Shown: one piece after another, positions 15,392-22,537 of the stretch | How positions within the stretch are numbered: position 1 is the first letter of the stretch | Layout of the letters: the number at the start of each line of letters is the position of its first letter | Assembly (NCBI GenBank): GCA_017404025.1 | Contig: JAFRDD010000152.1 | Coordinates: 1 to 38,799 of the forward strand | Origin: Clostridia bacterium | Lineage (GTDB): Bacteria > Bacillota > Clostridia > TANB77 > CAG-508 | DNA length: 38,799 nucleotides | Direction of reading: 5' to 3' | The notes under the pieces: model-generated | The model's database searches: none | The model's input: only the letters and a program-made list of their open reading frames with translations | Told to the model about the DNA's origin: nothing | Translations under genes and position numbers: made by a program

Positions 15392-15406
15392 TTACTCTCA
15401 TTTTTC
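15380..15406 (+). terminator. Rho-independent terminator overlapping the HAD stop
   Basis: GAGAGTAA (15380-15387) pairs with TTACTCTC (15392-15399), the TAG stop lies in the loop region, and ATTTTT follows. The CTATATTA motif for the next gene begins directly in the T-tail. Confidence 0.8.
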
Positions 15407-15413
15407 TATATTA
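15406..15413 (+). promoter_or_regulatory. CTATATTA motif close to the start codon
   Basis: TTTTCTATATTATAATATG places the octamer only 4 bases before the ATG at 15418. If this is a promoter the transcript would be leaderless or begin inside the gene. The same close arrangement (CTATATCA) occurs at the small gene at 7030. Confidence 0.35.
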
Positions 15414-15417
15414 TAAT

Positions 15418-15678
15418 ATGAGTATATTGAAACGATTATTTTGCAATCATACATATGAATTTTTCTCAAACATCTCTGGTCCATTAAGAGAATGCTATAA
15501 TTGGAATTGTACTATATATAAATGTACAAAATGTGGTAAGGAAAAATTTTATAAAGATTATATATATAAAAAGTATGATTGGGATAATTTAGAAAGTAAT
15601 GTAAATTGGCAATTATCATATTTAAAACATAAAGATGAATATAGAAGAAACATTAAATCTAGTAAAAGAGGTTTATAA
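15418..15678 (+). CDS. Small Cys/His protein, possible zinc knuckle
   Basis: The 86-aa product begins MSILKRLFCNHTYEFF and contains CxxH at residues 9-11, then C-N-W-N-C and CTKCGK. A C-x-H ... C-x-x-C zinc site is likely. The rest is aromatic and basic. It overlaps the next gene by 44 bases. Role unknown. Confidence 0.5.
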   Translation: MSILKRLFCNHTYEFFSNISGPLRECYNWNCTIYKCTKCGKEKFYKDYIYKKYDWDNLESNVNWQLSYLKHKDEYRRNIKSSKRGL

Positions 15679-15856
15679 GAAAACATTAGCTTATGAATTA
15701 GAAAAAGTTACTTTTGATAAAAATGGAAATCCTAAACATTATCATTCAGATAAATTTTTAGATGAACATCCAGAAAGAAAAGATTCTCCTGAATATACAA
15801 ATGAGGAAGAAAAAGAATTATTGAAATTTATGTGGGCTGCGGCCAATCTTTTTTAA
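15635..15856 (+). CDS. Unknown 73-aa protein
   Basis: MNIEETLNLVKEVYKKTLAY opens a mostly helical acidic protein with a central beta turn (DKNGNPKHYHSDKFL). It overlaps the previous gene by 44 bases in another frame and is followed one base later by the next start, which supports translation by coupling. No family recognised. Confidence 0.5.
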   Translation: MNIEETLNLVKEVYKKTLAYELEKVTFDKNGNPKHYHSDKFLDEHPERKDSPEYTNEEEKELLKFMWAAANLF

Positions 15857-15857
15857 T

Positions 15858-16337
15858 ATGTCATATTTTACTTTAGAAATAACAGATGATATGAGCGAGC
15901 TTGAAAAGTTCGTTCGTCAGGAAGCAATGAATTATGTTAATGCAACAAGTTTTTTAAGTTGCATAAGTAATGAACACCCAAATATTGATAGTGTTGTAGA
16001 AAAAGGAAAGGATGTTACTCCTTATGTTATAAAACTTTATAAAGAAAAAGGAGAGTATGCATCAGATAATATGTTCACACACTTCTTTTTAATTGTAATG
16101 CAAAGATTATATGGCAGTCCATTTCAAGGATATGTTGGAATGGAAATGTGTGTAAGATATTATCTTAAAGCGTATGAACATGATTGTCTTGATATGGAAA
16201 AAAATAAAGACAATACTGAAAAAGCTATTAATTTTTTAAGTGATTTGTTTAACACAAGCAAAGAAAATATAAAAAAACAAATTGAAGAACAAAATGAGCG
16301 ACCTGAAGAGAGAGTGGAATCCGTGCAAAATTTGTAA
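15858..16337 (+). CDS. Unknown helical 159-aa protein
   Basis: The protein begins MSYFTLEITDDMSELEKFV and is almost entirely helical, ending in a charged coiled-coil-like segment (NIKKQIEEQNERPEERVE). No membrane segment or catalytic motif is visible. Its end overlaps the next gene by 44 bases. Function unknown. Confidence 0.55.
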   Translation: MSYFTLEITDDMSELEKFVRQEAMNYVNATSFLSCISNEHPNIDSVVEKGKDVTPYVIKLYKEKGEYASDNMFTHFFLIVMQRLYGSPFQGYVGMEMCVRYYLKAYEHDCLDMEKNKDNTEKAINFLSDLFNTSKENIKKQIEEQNERPEERVESVQNL

Positions 16338-16779
16338 AAAATATTATGATTATAGTTGTGAACATTGTATAGGTATAAAAAATTGTAAAAAATTTATACC
16401 TGAAAATAGTTTTATAAATTTCTTAGCATTAAACAATAAACAAATTGTTACAACATTTTCTTTTGATTTAGATAGAATATATTTTGTTGATAAAGATTTT
16501 AATGTAGGAAAGGATACAGGAGTATTTGCTGATTTACGAAATAGCTCATTTGATGACATTAAAGAAAAACTTCATTATGGTGTAGACTTTATTCATATAT
16601 TTATATTATCTATTGATGAAGAAACTAGAAATTTCATTTATAATGATGATTATATTATGTCTCATTATAACATAAAAATGTTGATTGATTCTAATATAAA
16701 GAAAACATTAAAATATAGACTTGATGAAAGATTTAGCTTTGTAAATATTGAATTTTCAAATAAAGATACTATATTATAA
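16294..16779 (+). CDS. Cys-rich N-terminus, unknown 161-aa protein
   Basis: From the ATG at 16294 the protein begins MSDLKREWNPCKICKKYYDY. Cysteines at CKIC, CEHC and NCK look like a zinc-binding N-terminal module. The remaining 120 residues are AT-codon-rich and mixed alpha/beta. A TTG 12 bases upstream is in frame but the ATG is preferred. Its C-terminal coding region carries the CTATATTA motif of the next gene. Confidence 0.5.
   Translation: MSDLKREWNPCKICKKYYDYSCEHCIGIKNCKKFIPENSFINFLALNNKQIVTTFSFDLDRIYFVDKDFNVGKDTGVFADLRNSSFDDIKEKLHYGVDFIHIFILSIDEETRNFIYNDDYIMSHYNIKMLIDSNIKKTLKYRLDERFSFVNIEFSNKDTIL
16769..16776 (+). promoter_or_regulatory. CTATATTA promoter candidate
   Basis: ACTATATTATAATG lies 25 bases before the ATG at 16802, inside the end of the preceding gene, and is followed by the A/C-rich leader AAAAAACAAACGATT. 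Confidence 0.5.
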
Positions 16780-16801
16780 TGTAATTAAAAAACAAACGAT
16801 T

Positions 16802-17116
16802 ATGATTTACAAGATTTATCAGCTTGACCTCTCTAAAGAATCTGTTAGAAATTCTCGTAAGCTGTTTGAGCGCTGGGAGTGGTTGATTAAGTATGATGGT
16901 GGTTTCAATTTTCAGGATTATAAACAAGTCTATGAAGGAGAAACTAATCTTGATGAAAAGTTTGATAATATTACTATTCTTGATAATCTTTTCAACAAGT
17001 TCAATCTTGCTCATCCTGAGGATTTCCACGGACATAGTCTATCTGTTTCTGATGTCGTTGTTCTTGATGACAAGATGTATTTCTGTGATGATTTTGGATG
17101 GAAAGAAATACTTTAA
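16802..17116 (+). CDS. YodL-like domain protein
   Basis: The 104-aa product ends with HPEDFHGHSLSVSDVVVLDD followed by MYFCDDFGW. That matches the pattern I know for the YodL-like domain (xPxDFxGxSLSVSDVVx..., then a short strand and G/F/W). Such domains occur in mobile elements and phages, often with antirestriction-type modules, but their biochemical role is not established. The in-frame start at 16748 is rejected because it lies in the preceding gene and upstream of the promoter motif. Codons are richer in C/G-ending forms than in neighbours. Confidence 0.65.
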   Translation: MIYKIYQLDLSKESVRNSRKLFERWEWLIKYDGGFNFQDYKQVYEGETNLDEKFDNITILDNLFNKFNLAHPEDFHGHSLSVSDVVVLDDKMYFCDDFGWKEIL

Positions 17117-17119
17117 TAA

Positions 17120-17509
17120 ATGATATATTTAGGAATTAAACATAATATCAAAAATTTTGTTTACGAGGAGGATGACCTTAAAAAGTTATCCACTCGTGAA
17201 CTTATTGGATTTATCTGTCATATTAGAAATTGGCATTTTAGAAACTTTAATGCTGATTATAGATATGACGGAGATTATGAATCAAGGTGGGAAGAATATA
17301 TTAAGGATTACGTTGTAGTTAAAGAAACTTGGCCTGACAATTATCATCCAACTGAATACTATTGGACTGATGAAAAAGTTCTCAGAGATATTTTGAAAAC
17401 AAGACCTAACATCCCTAATAAAATTCAAAGGAAGAACGCACTAAAGAAGATTATTGCACAAAATAAGAAAAAAGTAAAGAGAAACATAAAATATAACAAA
17501 TATGATTAA
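17120..17509 (+). CDS. Unknown basic 129-aa protein
   Basis: MIYLGIKHNIKNFVYEEDDL opens a protein with many Trp/Tyr residues in the middle (NADYRYDGDYESRWEEYI) and a strongly basic C-terminus (KKIIAQNKKKVKRNIKYNK), which may bind nucleic acid. It starts 3 bases after the YodL-like gene and overlaps the next gene by 8 bases. No family recognised. Confidence 0.55.
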   Translation: MIYLGIKHNIKNFVYEEDDLKKLSTRELIGFICHIRNWHFRNFNADYRYDGDYESRWEEYIKDYVVVKETWPDNYHPTEYYWTDEKVLRDILKTRPNIPNKIQRKNALKKIIAQNKKKVKRNIKYNKYD

Positions 17510-18116
17510 ATATATCATTGCTGCCATAGAAGGCACTCGTTATGATCTTGCGCCTAAGTATAATGGTAAATATGGAAAGGTTTACCATTATGGGACTTTT
17601 GATTTGATTGTTCATACTTGTGGGTCTTATCCTGCTAATGAATATACTGAAGCATATAAAGAAATTTCTGATTATTGTACTAAGGTTAATAATGACCTTC
17701 AGAACAATAATTTCTATCGTGGTTGGTGGTATGCTGAGATGCTTACACCAAATGAAAGAAATGAATATAATGATATTAGGTGCAAATTGTTTCATACCTG
17801 GTTGGTTGACAAAATTGTCACTGCAGATGAAATCATTGTAACAAAGACTAATATTACTGAAAAAGACCTTCATGATAGAATTGATGTATATGATAATGCT
17901 GAGCAGATTTTGAAACTTGCAAGAATTCTTTCTTCTGAGATGCTTCATTCAATTCATGTTCCAGGTGATTATATTCATAATTGCTATATGAAGTCTGAAA
18001 ATAATATTTTCTTACCCAATCAGCCAATTTTTGAGCTTGGGTATACTCTTACATACAGTTTACAGATTATAGATAAACATTATTCTTCTGCTTTCAAAAA
18101 TGAAGAAGATAAATAA
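17502..18116 (+). CDS. Unknown 204-aa protein
   Basis: The protein begins MIKYIIAAIEGTRYDLAPKY and shows a mixed alpha/beta composition with many Tyr and Asn. Segments such as FRGWWYAEM-like aromatic runs and a helix around NAEQILKLARILSSEML are visible, with no catalytic signature. It overlaps both neighbours. It belongs to the C/G-richer gene set with the YodL-like gene. Function unknown. Confidence 0.55.
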   Translation: MIKYIIAAIEGTRYDLAPKYNGKYGKVYHYGTFDLIVHTCGSYPANEYTEAYKEISDYCTKVNNDLQNNNFYRGWWYAEMLTPNERNEYNDIRCKLFHTWLVDKIVTADEIIVTKTNITEKDLHDRIDVYDNAEQILKLARILSSEMLHSIHVPGDYIHNCYMKSENNIFLPNQPIFELGYTLTYSLQIIDKHYSSAFKNEEDK

Positions 18117-18342
18117 AGTAACAATTAATGGAAAACCAATAAATTCTATTGCTTTAGGAAGCTCTGAAGTAAAAATTGATGGAACAAATGTATTATATTT
18201 CTGTAATGAATCAAATCAGATTATTTGTTCACTTGGACCAGCAATAGAACATGACGGAGAAGATTTAAAGTATAAGAAAGATAGTGATTTTTGGGATAAA
18301 ATTTATATTGGGTTAAGTCCATTTATATCAGCTCATTTATGA
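18100..18342 (+). CDS. Unknown 80-aa protein
   Basis: MKKINKVTINGKPINSIALG opens a small beta-rich protein. It overlaps the previous gene by 17 bases and the next by 4 (ATGA). Sequence gives no family. Confidence 0.5.
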   Translation: MKKINKVTINGKPINSIALGSSEVKIDGTNVLYFCNESNQIICSLGPAIEHDGEDLKYKKDSDFWDKIYIGLSPFISAHL

Positions 18343-18488
18343 CAGATAAAGATAAAAAATATAAAGAAGATTATTTAATGTGGTCATATTTGACAGCTAA
18401 AATATCTGGAACTTATATTTATAATGATACAGAATTTAAGATGTATAATAAAAATATAGAAATTACATCTGCTGGTAAAATTTTTTAA
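18339..18488 (+). CDS. Unknown 49-aa protein
   Basis: MTDKDKKYKEDYLMWSYLTA opens a short protein that overlaps the preceding stop by ATGA, which supports translational coupling. It is charged at the N-terminus and beta-like later (GTYIYNDTEFKMYNKN). It ends 82 bases before the Ro60 gene. Function unknown. Confidence 0.5.
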   Translation: MTDKDKKYKEDYLMWSYLTAKISGTYIYNDTEFKMYNKNIEITSAGKIF

Positions 18489-18570
18489 CAAAATTTTGAA
18501 ATTATTGTAAACATATATCTATAATAAATTTGTAAAACATAAGTCTAACAAATATAAAACAAACAAAATT

Positions 18571-19998
18571 ATGAGTAAAATTAATCCTACCGTAAAGCCT
18601 GTTTCTAAGTTTGATTCTACTGCTCGTCTCGCAGGCGGACATGGTATGGCGGCAGCTGTACAGAGCAATATTGCACTCCTTAGACGTGCTGTTCTTGCAA
18701 ACCTTCTTTGGGAGGATATTGCATATATGGACGGTGTATCTGTAACTAATGAAATTAAGAGGTTGATTCCGCTTTGTAAAGCTGAAGATGTTTACAATCT
18801 TGCAAGAGAGGCTCGTCTTCTTCAGAAGCTTCGTCATACTCCTCTTTTCATTGCAGTAGAGATGTGTAAGTATCCTGAGACTCGTCAGTATGTTGATAAG
18901 CTTCTTCCTGAGATTATCACCCGTGCTGATATGCTTACAGACTTCGTTGCCATTTACTGGAAGGAGAACGGAAACGGTGCTTCTATCTGTAACAAGGCTA
19001 AGAAGGGCCTTGCTGAGGCATTCCATAACTTCAATGAGTACAAGCTCGCTAAGTATGACAGGGATGCTGAGATTAAGCTCCGTGACGTAATGTTCCTTTG
19101 CCACCCTAAGCCAACCAATCAGTATGAGGAAGCCCTTTACAAGAAGGTTGCTGACCGTGCTCTTGCAATTCCTGACACCTGGGAGGTAGCTCTCTCAGCA
19201 GGTAAGGATAAGAAGGCTACTTGGGAGAGACTTATTGCTGAAGGAAAACTTGGTGGTAAGGCAACTCTTATGAACCTTCGTAACATGAAGCAGGCTGGTG
19301 TTGATAGGTATGCAATTGAGGATGCACTTAAGAACCTTAATGGTACTATGCTTCTTCCTCTTGACTTTCTTAAGGCAGCTAACTATGCTACAGAGTTCAA
19401 GTCTCAGATTTCTGAAGCAATGGTAAATTCTTACAAGAATCTCCCTAAGCTTCCTGGACGCACTCTATTCATTGTGGATATTTCTGGAAGTATGCATTCT
19501 GGAATTTCTGGAAAGAGTGAATTTAACAGAATGCAGGTTGCAGAAGCAATGGCAATGCTTGCAGCTAACCAGTGCGAAAGATGCGAAATTGTAGCAACTG
19601 CTGGAAATGACTATACCAGAGTTCATAAGAGTAAGAGGGTTGATTATCCTGAAAGAGGATTTGGTTTGATGGACCAGATTTCTCATATGTACAGTGAACT
19701 TGGAGGTGGTGGAATTTTCACCCGTCAGTGCCTTGAATGGTGCCAGAACCAGAAGTGGTTCGGTGATGGATTTGATAGAGTAATTGTTTTCTCTGACTCT
19801 CAGGATTGCGATTACCCTGACAAGAGAGTTCCTAAGCCATTTGGAAAATACAATTACATCTGTGATGTTTCTGCCCACACAAGGGGTATTAACTATAAGG
19901 GTGTATGGACTGCCGAAATTAGCGGATGGAGTGAGCACTTCCTTACTTACATTGCAGCTTACGAGGGCATTGAGAATACTTTCGAAAGTGTAGATTAA
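18571..19998 (+). CDS. Ro60-like TROVE / vWA RNA-binding protein
   Basis: This 475-aa protein has the two-part layout of Ro60 (bacterial Rsr). Residues about 20-290 form the HEAT-like TROVE ring, with KYDRDAEIKLRDVMFLCHPK (161-180) and LGGKATLMNLRNM (227-239). Residues 294-475 form a von Willebrand A domain with an intact MIDAS: DISGS (Asp303, Ser305, Ser307), Thr384 and Asp409. Ro60 proteins bind Y RNAs and misfolded RNA and help exonucleases degrade or mature RNA. A phage copy may steer RNA turnover or protect phage RNA. It has an A/C-rich leader (AAACAAACAAAATT), CGT-rich codons, and its own hairpin at the stop, so it looks highly expressed and single-gene transcribed. Confidence 0.9.
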   Translation: MSKINPTVKPVSKFDSTARLAGGHGMAAAVQSNIALLRRAVLANLLWEDIAYMDGVSVTNEIKRLIPLCKAEDVYNLAREARLLQKLRHTPLFIAVEMCKYPETRQYVDKLLPEIITRADMLTDFVAIYWKENGNGASICNKAKKGLAEAFHNFNEYKLAKYDRDAEIKLRDVMFLCHPKPTNQYEEALYKKVADRALAIPDTWEVALSAGKDKKATWERLIAEGKLGGKATLMNLRNMKQAGVDRYAIEDALKNLNGTMLLPLDFLKAANYATEFKSQISEAMVNSYKNLPKLPGRTLFIVDISGSMHSGISGKSEFNRMQVAEAMAMLAANQCERCEIVATAGNDYTRVHKSKRVDYPERGFGLMDQISHMYSELGGGGIFTRQCLEWCQNQKWFGDGFDRVIVFSDSQDCDYPDKRVPKPFGKYNYICDVSAHTRGINYKGVWTAEISGWSEHFLTYIAAYEGIENTFESVD

Positions 19999-20012
19999 TT
20001 TCTACACTTTTG
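19985..20012 (+). terminator. Hairpin at the Ro60 stop codon
   Basis: AAAGTGTAGA (19985-19994) and TCTACACTTT (20001-20010) pair perfectly over ten bases with the TAA stop in the loop. The following T-run is short (TTTTG), so this may be a weak terminator or a 3'-end stabilising stem. Confidence 0.65.
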
Positions 20013-20013
20013 T

Positions 20014-20114
20014 CTATTATATAACCTTCGCGATTGGGTTCTTAAATCGCATTTCATAATGTTTGTTTTGTTTTACAACAAATGCAGAACGTCGGGAGAT
20101 GTTCTGCATTTTTA
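20014..20114 (+). ncRNA. Possible structured small RNA downstream of Ro60
   Basis: A promoter-like CTATTATATAA (20014-20024) is followed by a compact structured stretch and an excellent terminator. Within it GCGATT (20030-20035) pairs with AATCGC (20045-20050), and AACC (20023-20026) can pair with GGTT (20037-20040), giving a possible pseudoknot. GCATTT (20049-20054) also competes with AAATGC near the terminator. No ORF fits. Position next to Ro60 makes a Ro60-bound RNA plausible, but no Y-RNA motif was found in it. It could also be just a long 3' region. Confidence 0.35.
20082..20114 (+). terminator. Rho-independent terminator with GNRA loop
   Basis: A twelve-base stem ATGCAGAACGTC (20082-20093)/GATGTTCTGCAT (20098-20109), with one G-U pair and a GGGA tetraloop, is followed by TTTTT. 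It faces the convergent minus-strand gene and may stop both. Confidence 0.85.
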
Positions 20115-20133
20115 TTATGTATTATATCATAAA

Positions 20134-20697
20134 TTAACTATATAATTTATCTGCTATTTCTGGAAAATTATCATCCAATTTATCAATATCTTTTAACTCT
20201 TCTAAACCAATATAAAGATCATCTTCACCCCATTCTCCACTTAACATATTAATAAAAAAGTTGGATGAATCACAGGTTTTATTTTTAAATGTTACATTTT
20301 CAAATTCTGCTTGAATATCATCTGGATCTAAATGTTTAAACATCTTATAATCAATTCCCAAATAATTACAATACCATTTAAAAGCATCAGTTAAATCATT
20401 TGATTGATATAAAATATCTTTAGATGGATTAAAATCTTCCCAATCACTTTCACCAGTCCAAATCATTGTCATTACCATATCTCCTAAAAATGAAAAATGA
20501 GCAGCATTGTTTCTGTAATGATCTTTATATATTACAAACTGTTTATCATCAAATTCAAATGATTTCCAAATTTCGTCTTTAATTAATCTTGCATTTGAAT
20601 CTAATACAGGAATATCAATTTTTATAGTTTTACCAGTATTTATATCTTTATTGAGATGCAATTTCTCAATTATAATATATTCTCTTAATGATTTCAT
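20134..20697 (-). CDS. Capsid-targeting-type protein, paralogue B
   Basis: This 187-aa protein starts MKSLREYIIIEKLHLNKDIN, the shared leader peptide of this phage. By analogy with T4 it would be cut after IIE by a prohead protease. The body matches the upstream paralogue at many positions (DEIWK, IYKDHYR / IFIDKYR, EDFNPSKDILYQSNDL / EDFDPKEDILYSSDDF, FKWYC), so the pair arose by duplication. The start at 20697 is chosen so the protein begins with the shared peptide; a start 9 bases earlier would add MHN and overlap the upstream stop. Probably an internal head protein delivered to the host; its activity is unknown. Confidence 0.7.
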   Translation of the reverse strand: MKSLREYIIIEKLHLNKDINTGKTIKIDIPVLDSNARLIKDEIWKSFEFDDKQFVIYKDHYRNNAAHFSFLGDMVMTMIWTGESDWEDFNPSKDILYQSNDLTDAFKWYCNYLGIDYKMFKHLDPDDIQAEFENVTFKNKTCDSSNFFINMLSGEWGEDDLYIGLEELKDIDKLDDNFPEIADKLYS

Positions 20698-20698
20698 A

Positions 20699-21250
20699 TT
20701 ATGCAATGTATTTTTTTAATTCATCTTTGAAATCATTTGATGGGTCAATATGATATTCACTAAATGTCTTTTCATTCCAAACACCAGTTATAATATTTGT
20801 AAAGAATTCAATATCATCTACAGCCCACTTATAATTTGAATTCTTTTGAATTTCTATATTTATTTCATCTTCACTTAATCTCTTTAAACTGTTTATATCT
20901 ATTTTAAGTTCTTTACAATACCATTTGAATATATCATCAAAATCATCAGATGAATAAAGTATATCTTCTTTTGGATCAAAATCTTCATAATCATTTTGAG
21001 CCCAAGCTATACCAATAAGCATATCCATAAGTTCTGCAAAATGCATTTTATCACCTCTATATTTATCAATAAATATAACCCATTTCTTATAAGGAAATGT
21101 CATCTCTTTCCAAATTTCATCTTTAACTTTAAAATCTTCAATATCAACTTTTGGAAATTCAACAGAAAATTCTTCATCGGAAATACTTACTTTTGTATCT
21201 TTATTCAAATGTAATTTTTCCTGTATTATATAATCATGTAATGATTTCAT
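20699..21250 (-). CDS. Capsid-targeting-type protein, paralogue A
   Basis: This 183-aa protein starts MKSLHDYIIQEKLHLNKDTK, with an I-Q-E site where cleavage would be expected. The body (KDEIWKEMTFPYKKWVIF, DFDPKEDILYSSDD, FKWYCKELKID) is paralogous to the gene just downstream, one base away. The acid-rich, Trp-containing fold is unrecognised. A late-promoter-like motif precedes it on the minus strand. It is inferred to be packaged in the capsid with its partner. Confidence 0.7.
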   Translation of the reverse strand: MKSLHDYIIQEKLHLNKDTKVSISDEEFSVEFPKVDIEDFKVKDEIWKEMTFPYKKWVIFIDKYRGDKMHFAELMDMLIGIAWAQNDYEDFDPKEDILYSSDDFDDIFKWYCKELKIDINSLKRLSEDEINIEIQKNSNYKWAVDDIEFFTNIITGVWNEKTFSEYHIDPSNDFKDELKKYIA

Positions 21251-21257
21251 TAATGTA

Positions 21258-21265
21258 CTATATTA
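21258..21265 (+). promoter_or_regulatory. CTATATTA promoter candidate for the nucleotidyltransferase
   Basis: ACTATATTAAATTTATATATAA lies 22 bases before the plus-strand ATG at 21287, back to back with the minus-strand late-type element. Confidence 0.5.
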
Positions 21266-21266
21266 A

Positions 21267-21284
21267 ATTTATATATAAAAATAA
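21267..21284 (-). promoter_or_regulatory. Late-type promoter candidate for the minus paralogues
   Basis: On the minus strand this reads TTATTTTTATATATAAAT and ends 16 bases before the ATG at 21250. No terminator hairpin overlaps it, so it is one of the cleanest examples of the motif. Confidence 0.5.
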
Positions 21285-21286
21285 AA

Positions 21287-22150
21287 ATGAGTAATCACAT
21301 ATTTATTGAAACTGAACCAATATCAGCTAAAATTGCTCCAAAAATTCAACAAGAAATAATTGATAAAATACTTCAAAGATTTCCAGAACTTGGCATTCTC
21401 CCAATAGGTTCAGTTGGAAAAAAGAAAGATGATGATTTCAATGGAGACATAGATATAGCAATATTATGTACAGATATTGATGAACTCCAATGGATGGTTA
21501 ATGAAGTATTTGGTTACTTAGATTCATATACTATTGAATCATATTATATCATATCTATAAAATATCCTTATGAATTTGAAAACAAAACAAAGTATGTTCA
21601 ATGTGATTTTATGATAATGTGGAATCCTGAATATACTGCATTTAGATATTATTGTCCTGACTATCGTAAAGATGAATCTAAATATAAAGTAGGTGCAAAG
21701 ATAATGTTTGCAAATATGATTCTTAATCATTGCGTTGAGAAAAACGCAAACTTACCTGAAGGACAAGTTGGGAAATTTGATTTTAGACCAACTGCATTAT
21801 ATAGATGGGTATATGATTTAGAACATTCTTTATATAAGGAAGAATATGTAACAAATAATCCAGAAGAAATTGCAAGTTATGCATTTAAAGATTCAGATGT
21901 AAATCATTTTAATTCTGTTGAAACAATTTGGGATGCTATACATAATAAAAATATATTTAAGTATATTGAAGAAACCCCAATAATTGAACAAAACTTTTTT
22001 AGAAATTGTTTCAGAAAAGGTTGGACAAGTATAGTTCCAGAAAACTTCAAATTAGAATATAATTCAAATGAAGATATTTGGAAAATTATAAATAAGCAAA
22101 AGGTAATTAATAAAATTAACCAATTAGGAGATAAAGGGAGAGAAATATAA
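21287..22150 (+). CDS. Pol-beta-type nucleotidyltransferase
   Basis: This 287-aa protein has the nucleotidyltransferase core GSVGKKKDDDFNGDIDIAIL (Gly41-Ser42, Asp54, Asp56) and a third acidic residue in VQCDFMIMW (Asp107). This is the GS-x-DxD ... D arrangement of the polymerase-beta superfamily, which transfers nucleotides to RNA, protein or small molecules. The C-terminal half is helical and unrecognised. CCA-adding, RNA-tailing or antibiotic-type activities are possible; the substrate cannot be read here. It is the only plus gene between minus-strand units and ends at a symmetrical hairpin. Confidence 0.75.
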   Translation: MSNHIFIETEPISAKIAPKIQQEIIDKILQRFPELGILPIGSVGKKKDDDFNGDIDIAILCTDIDELQWMVNEVFGYLDSYTIESYYIISIKYPYEFENKTKYVQCDFMIMWNPEYTAFRYYCPDYRKDESKYKVGAKIMFANMILNHCVEKNANLPEGQVGKFDFRPTALYRWVYDLEHSLYKEEYVTNNPEEIASYAFKDSDVNHFNSVETIWDAIHNKNIFKYIEETPIIEQNFFRNCFRKGWTSIVPENFKLEYNSNEDIWKIINKQKVINKINQLGDKGREI

Positions 22151-22151
22151 A

Positions 22152-22177
22152 GAAAGGAACTCTTTAGAGTTCCTTTC
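22152..22177. terminator. Bidirectional hairpin between convergent genes
   Basis: GAAAGGAACTC (22152-22162) and GAGTTCCTTTC (22167-22177) form a perfect eleven-base stem with a TTTA loop. It lies between the plus nucleotidyltransferase and a minus gene pair. T-runs on both sides are short, so it may stop both directions weakly. Confidence 0.65.
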
Positions 22178-22243
22178 AAATTCATCACTAATGATGTTTT
22201 GAACCATATAGATGAACATTATATGAAGATTATATATAGAATA

Positions 22244-22537
22244 TTATCTCATCCAAGCTTCATTATATCTAAAACCATTATTGAATGATGATAATATGTC
22301 TTCCATTTTCTTTAGTCTAAAATCTACTAAGCTAAATCTTTTTGTAAATTCAGCAGGATTGTTTTTTAATTCAATTATGTCCTTTCTTAAATCTGCAATT
22401 TCTTTATAAAGTTCTGTTACTGCATCTGAACTTTTAGAAATCATATTACTTTTCTTTCTTATATCAAGCCAACATACAAGACAACATCCAGAAGAAACAA
22501 TACTCATTATCAATATTACAACTAACAGTGCTATCAT
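22244..22537 (-). CDS. Membrane-anchored coiled-coil protein
   Basis: This 97-aa protein has an N-terminal membrane segment (IALLVVILIMSIVSSGCCLVC, residues 2-22), then a charged helical region with heptad-like spacing (YKEIADLRKDIIELKNN, LVDFRLKKMEDILSSF). It overlaps the upstream gene by 4 bases (ATGA), so the two are coupled. A structural or envelope-spanning role is possible; unlike the 4354 gene it has no lipoprotein partner. Confidence 0.55.
   Translation of the reverse strand: MIALLVVILIMSIVSSGCCLVCWLDIRKKSNMISKSSDAVTELYKEIADLRKDIIELKNNPAEFTKRFSLVDFRLKKMEDILSSFNNGFRYNEAWMR

Noticed and set aside
20014..20114. Definite Y RNA next to Ro60
   Set aside because: No GNCGAAN(0-1)G motif or tRNA-like T arm is present on the plus strand; listed only as a possible ncRNA.
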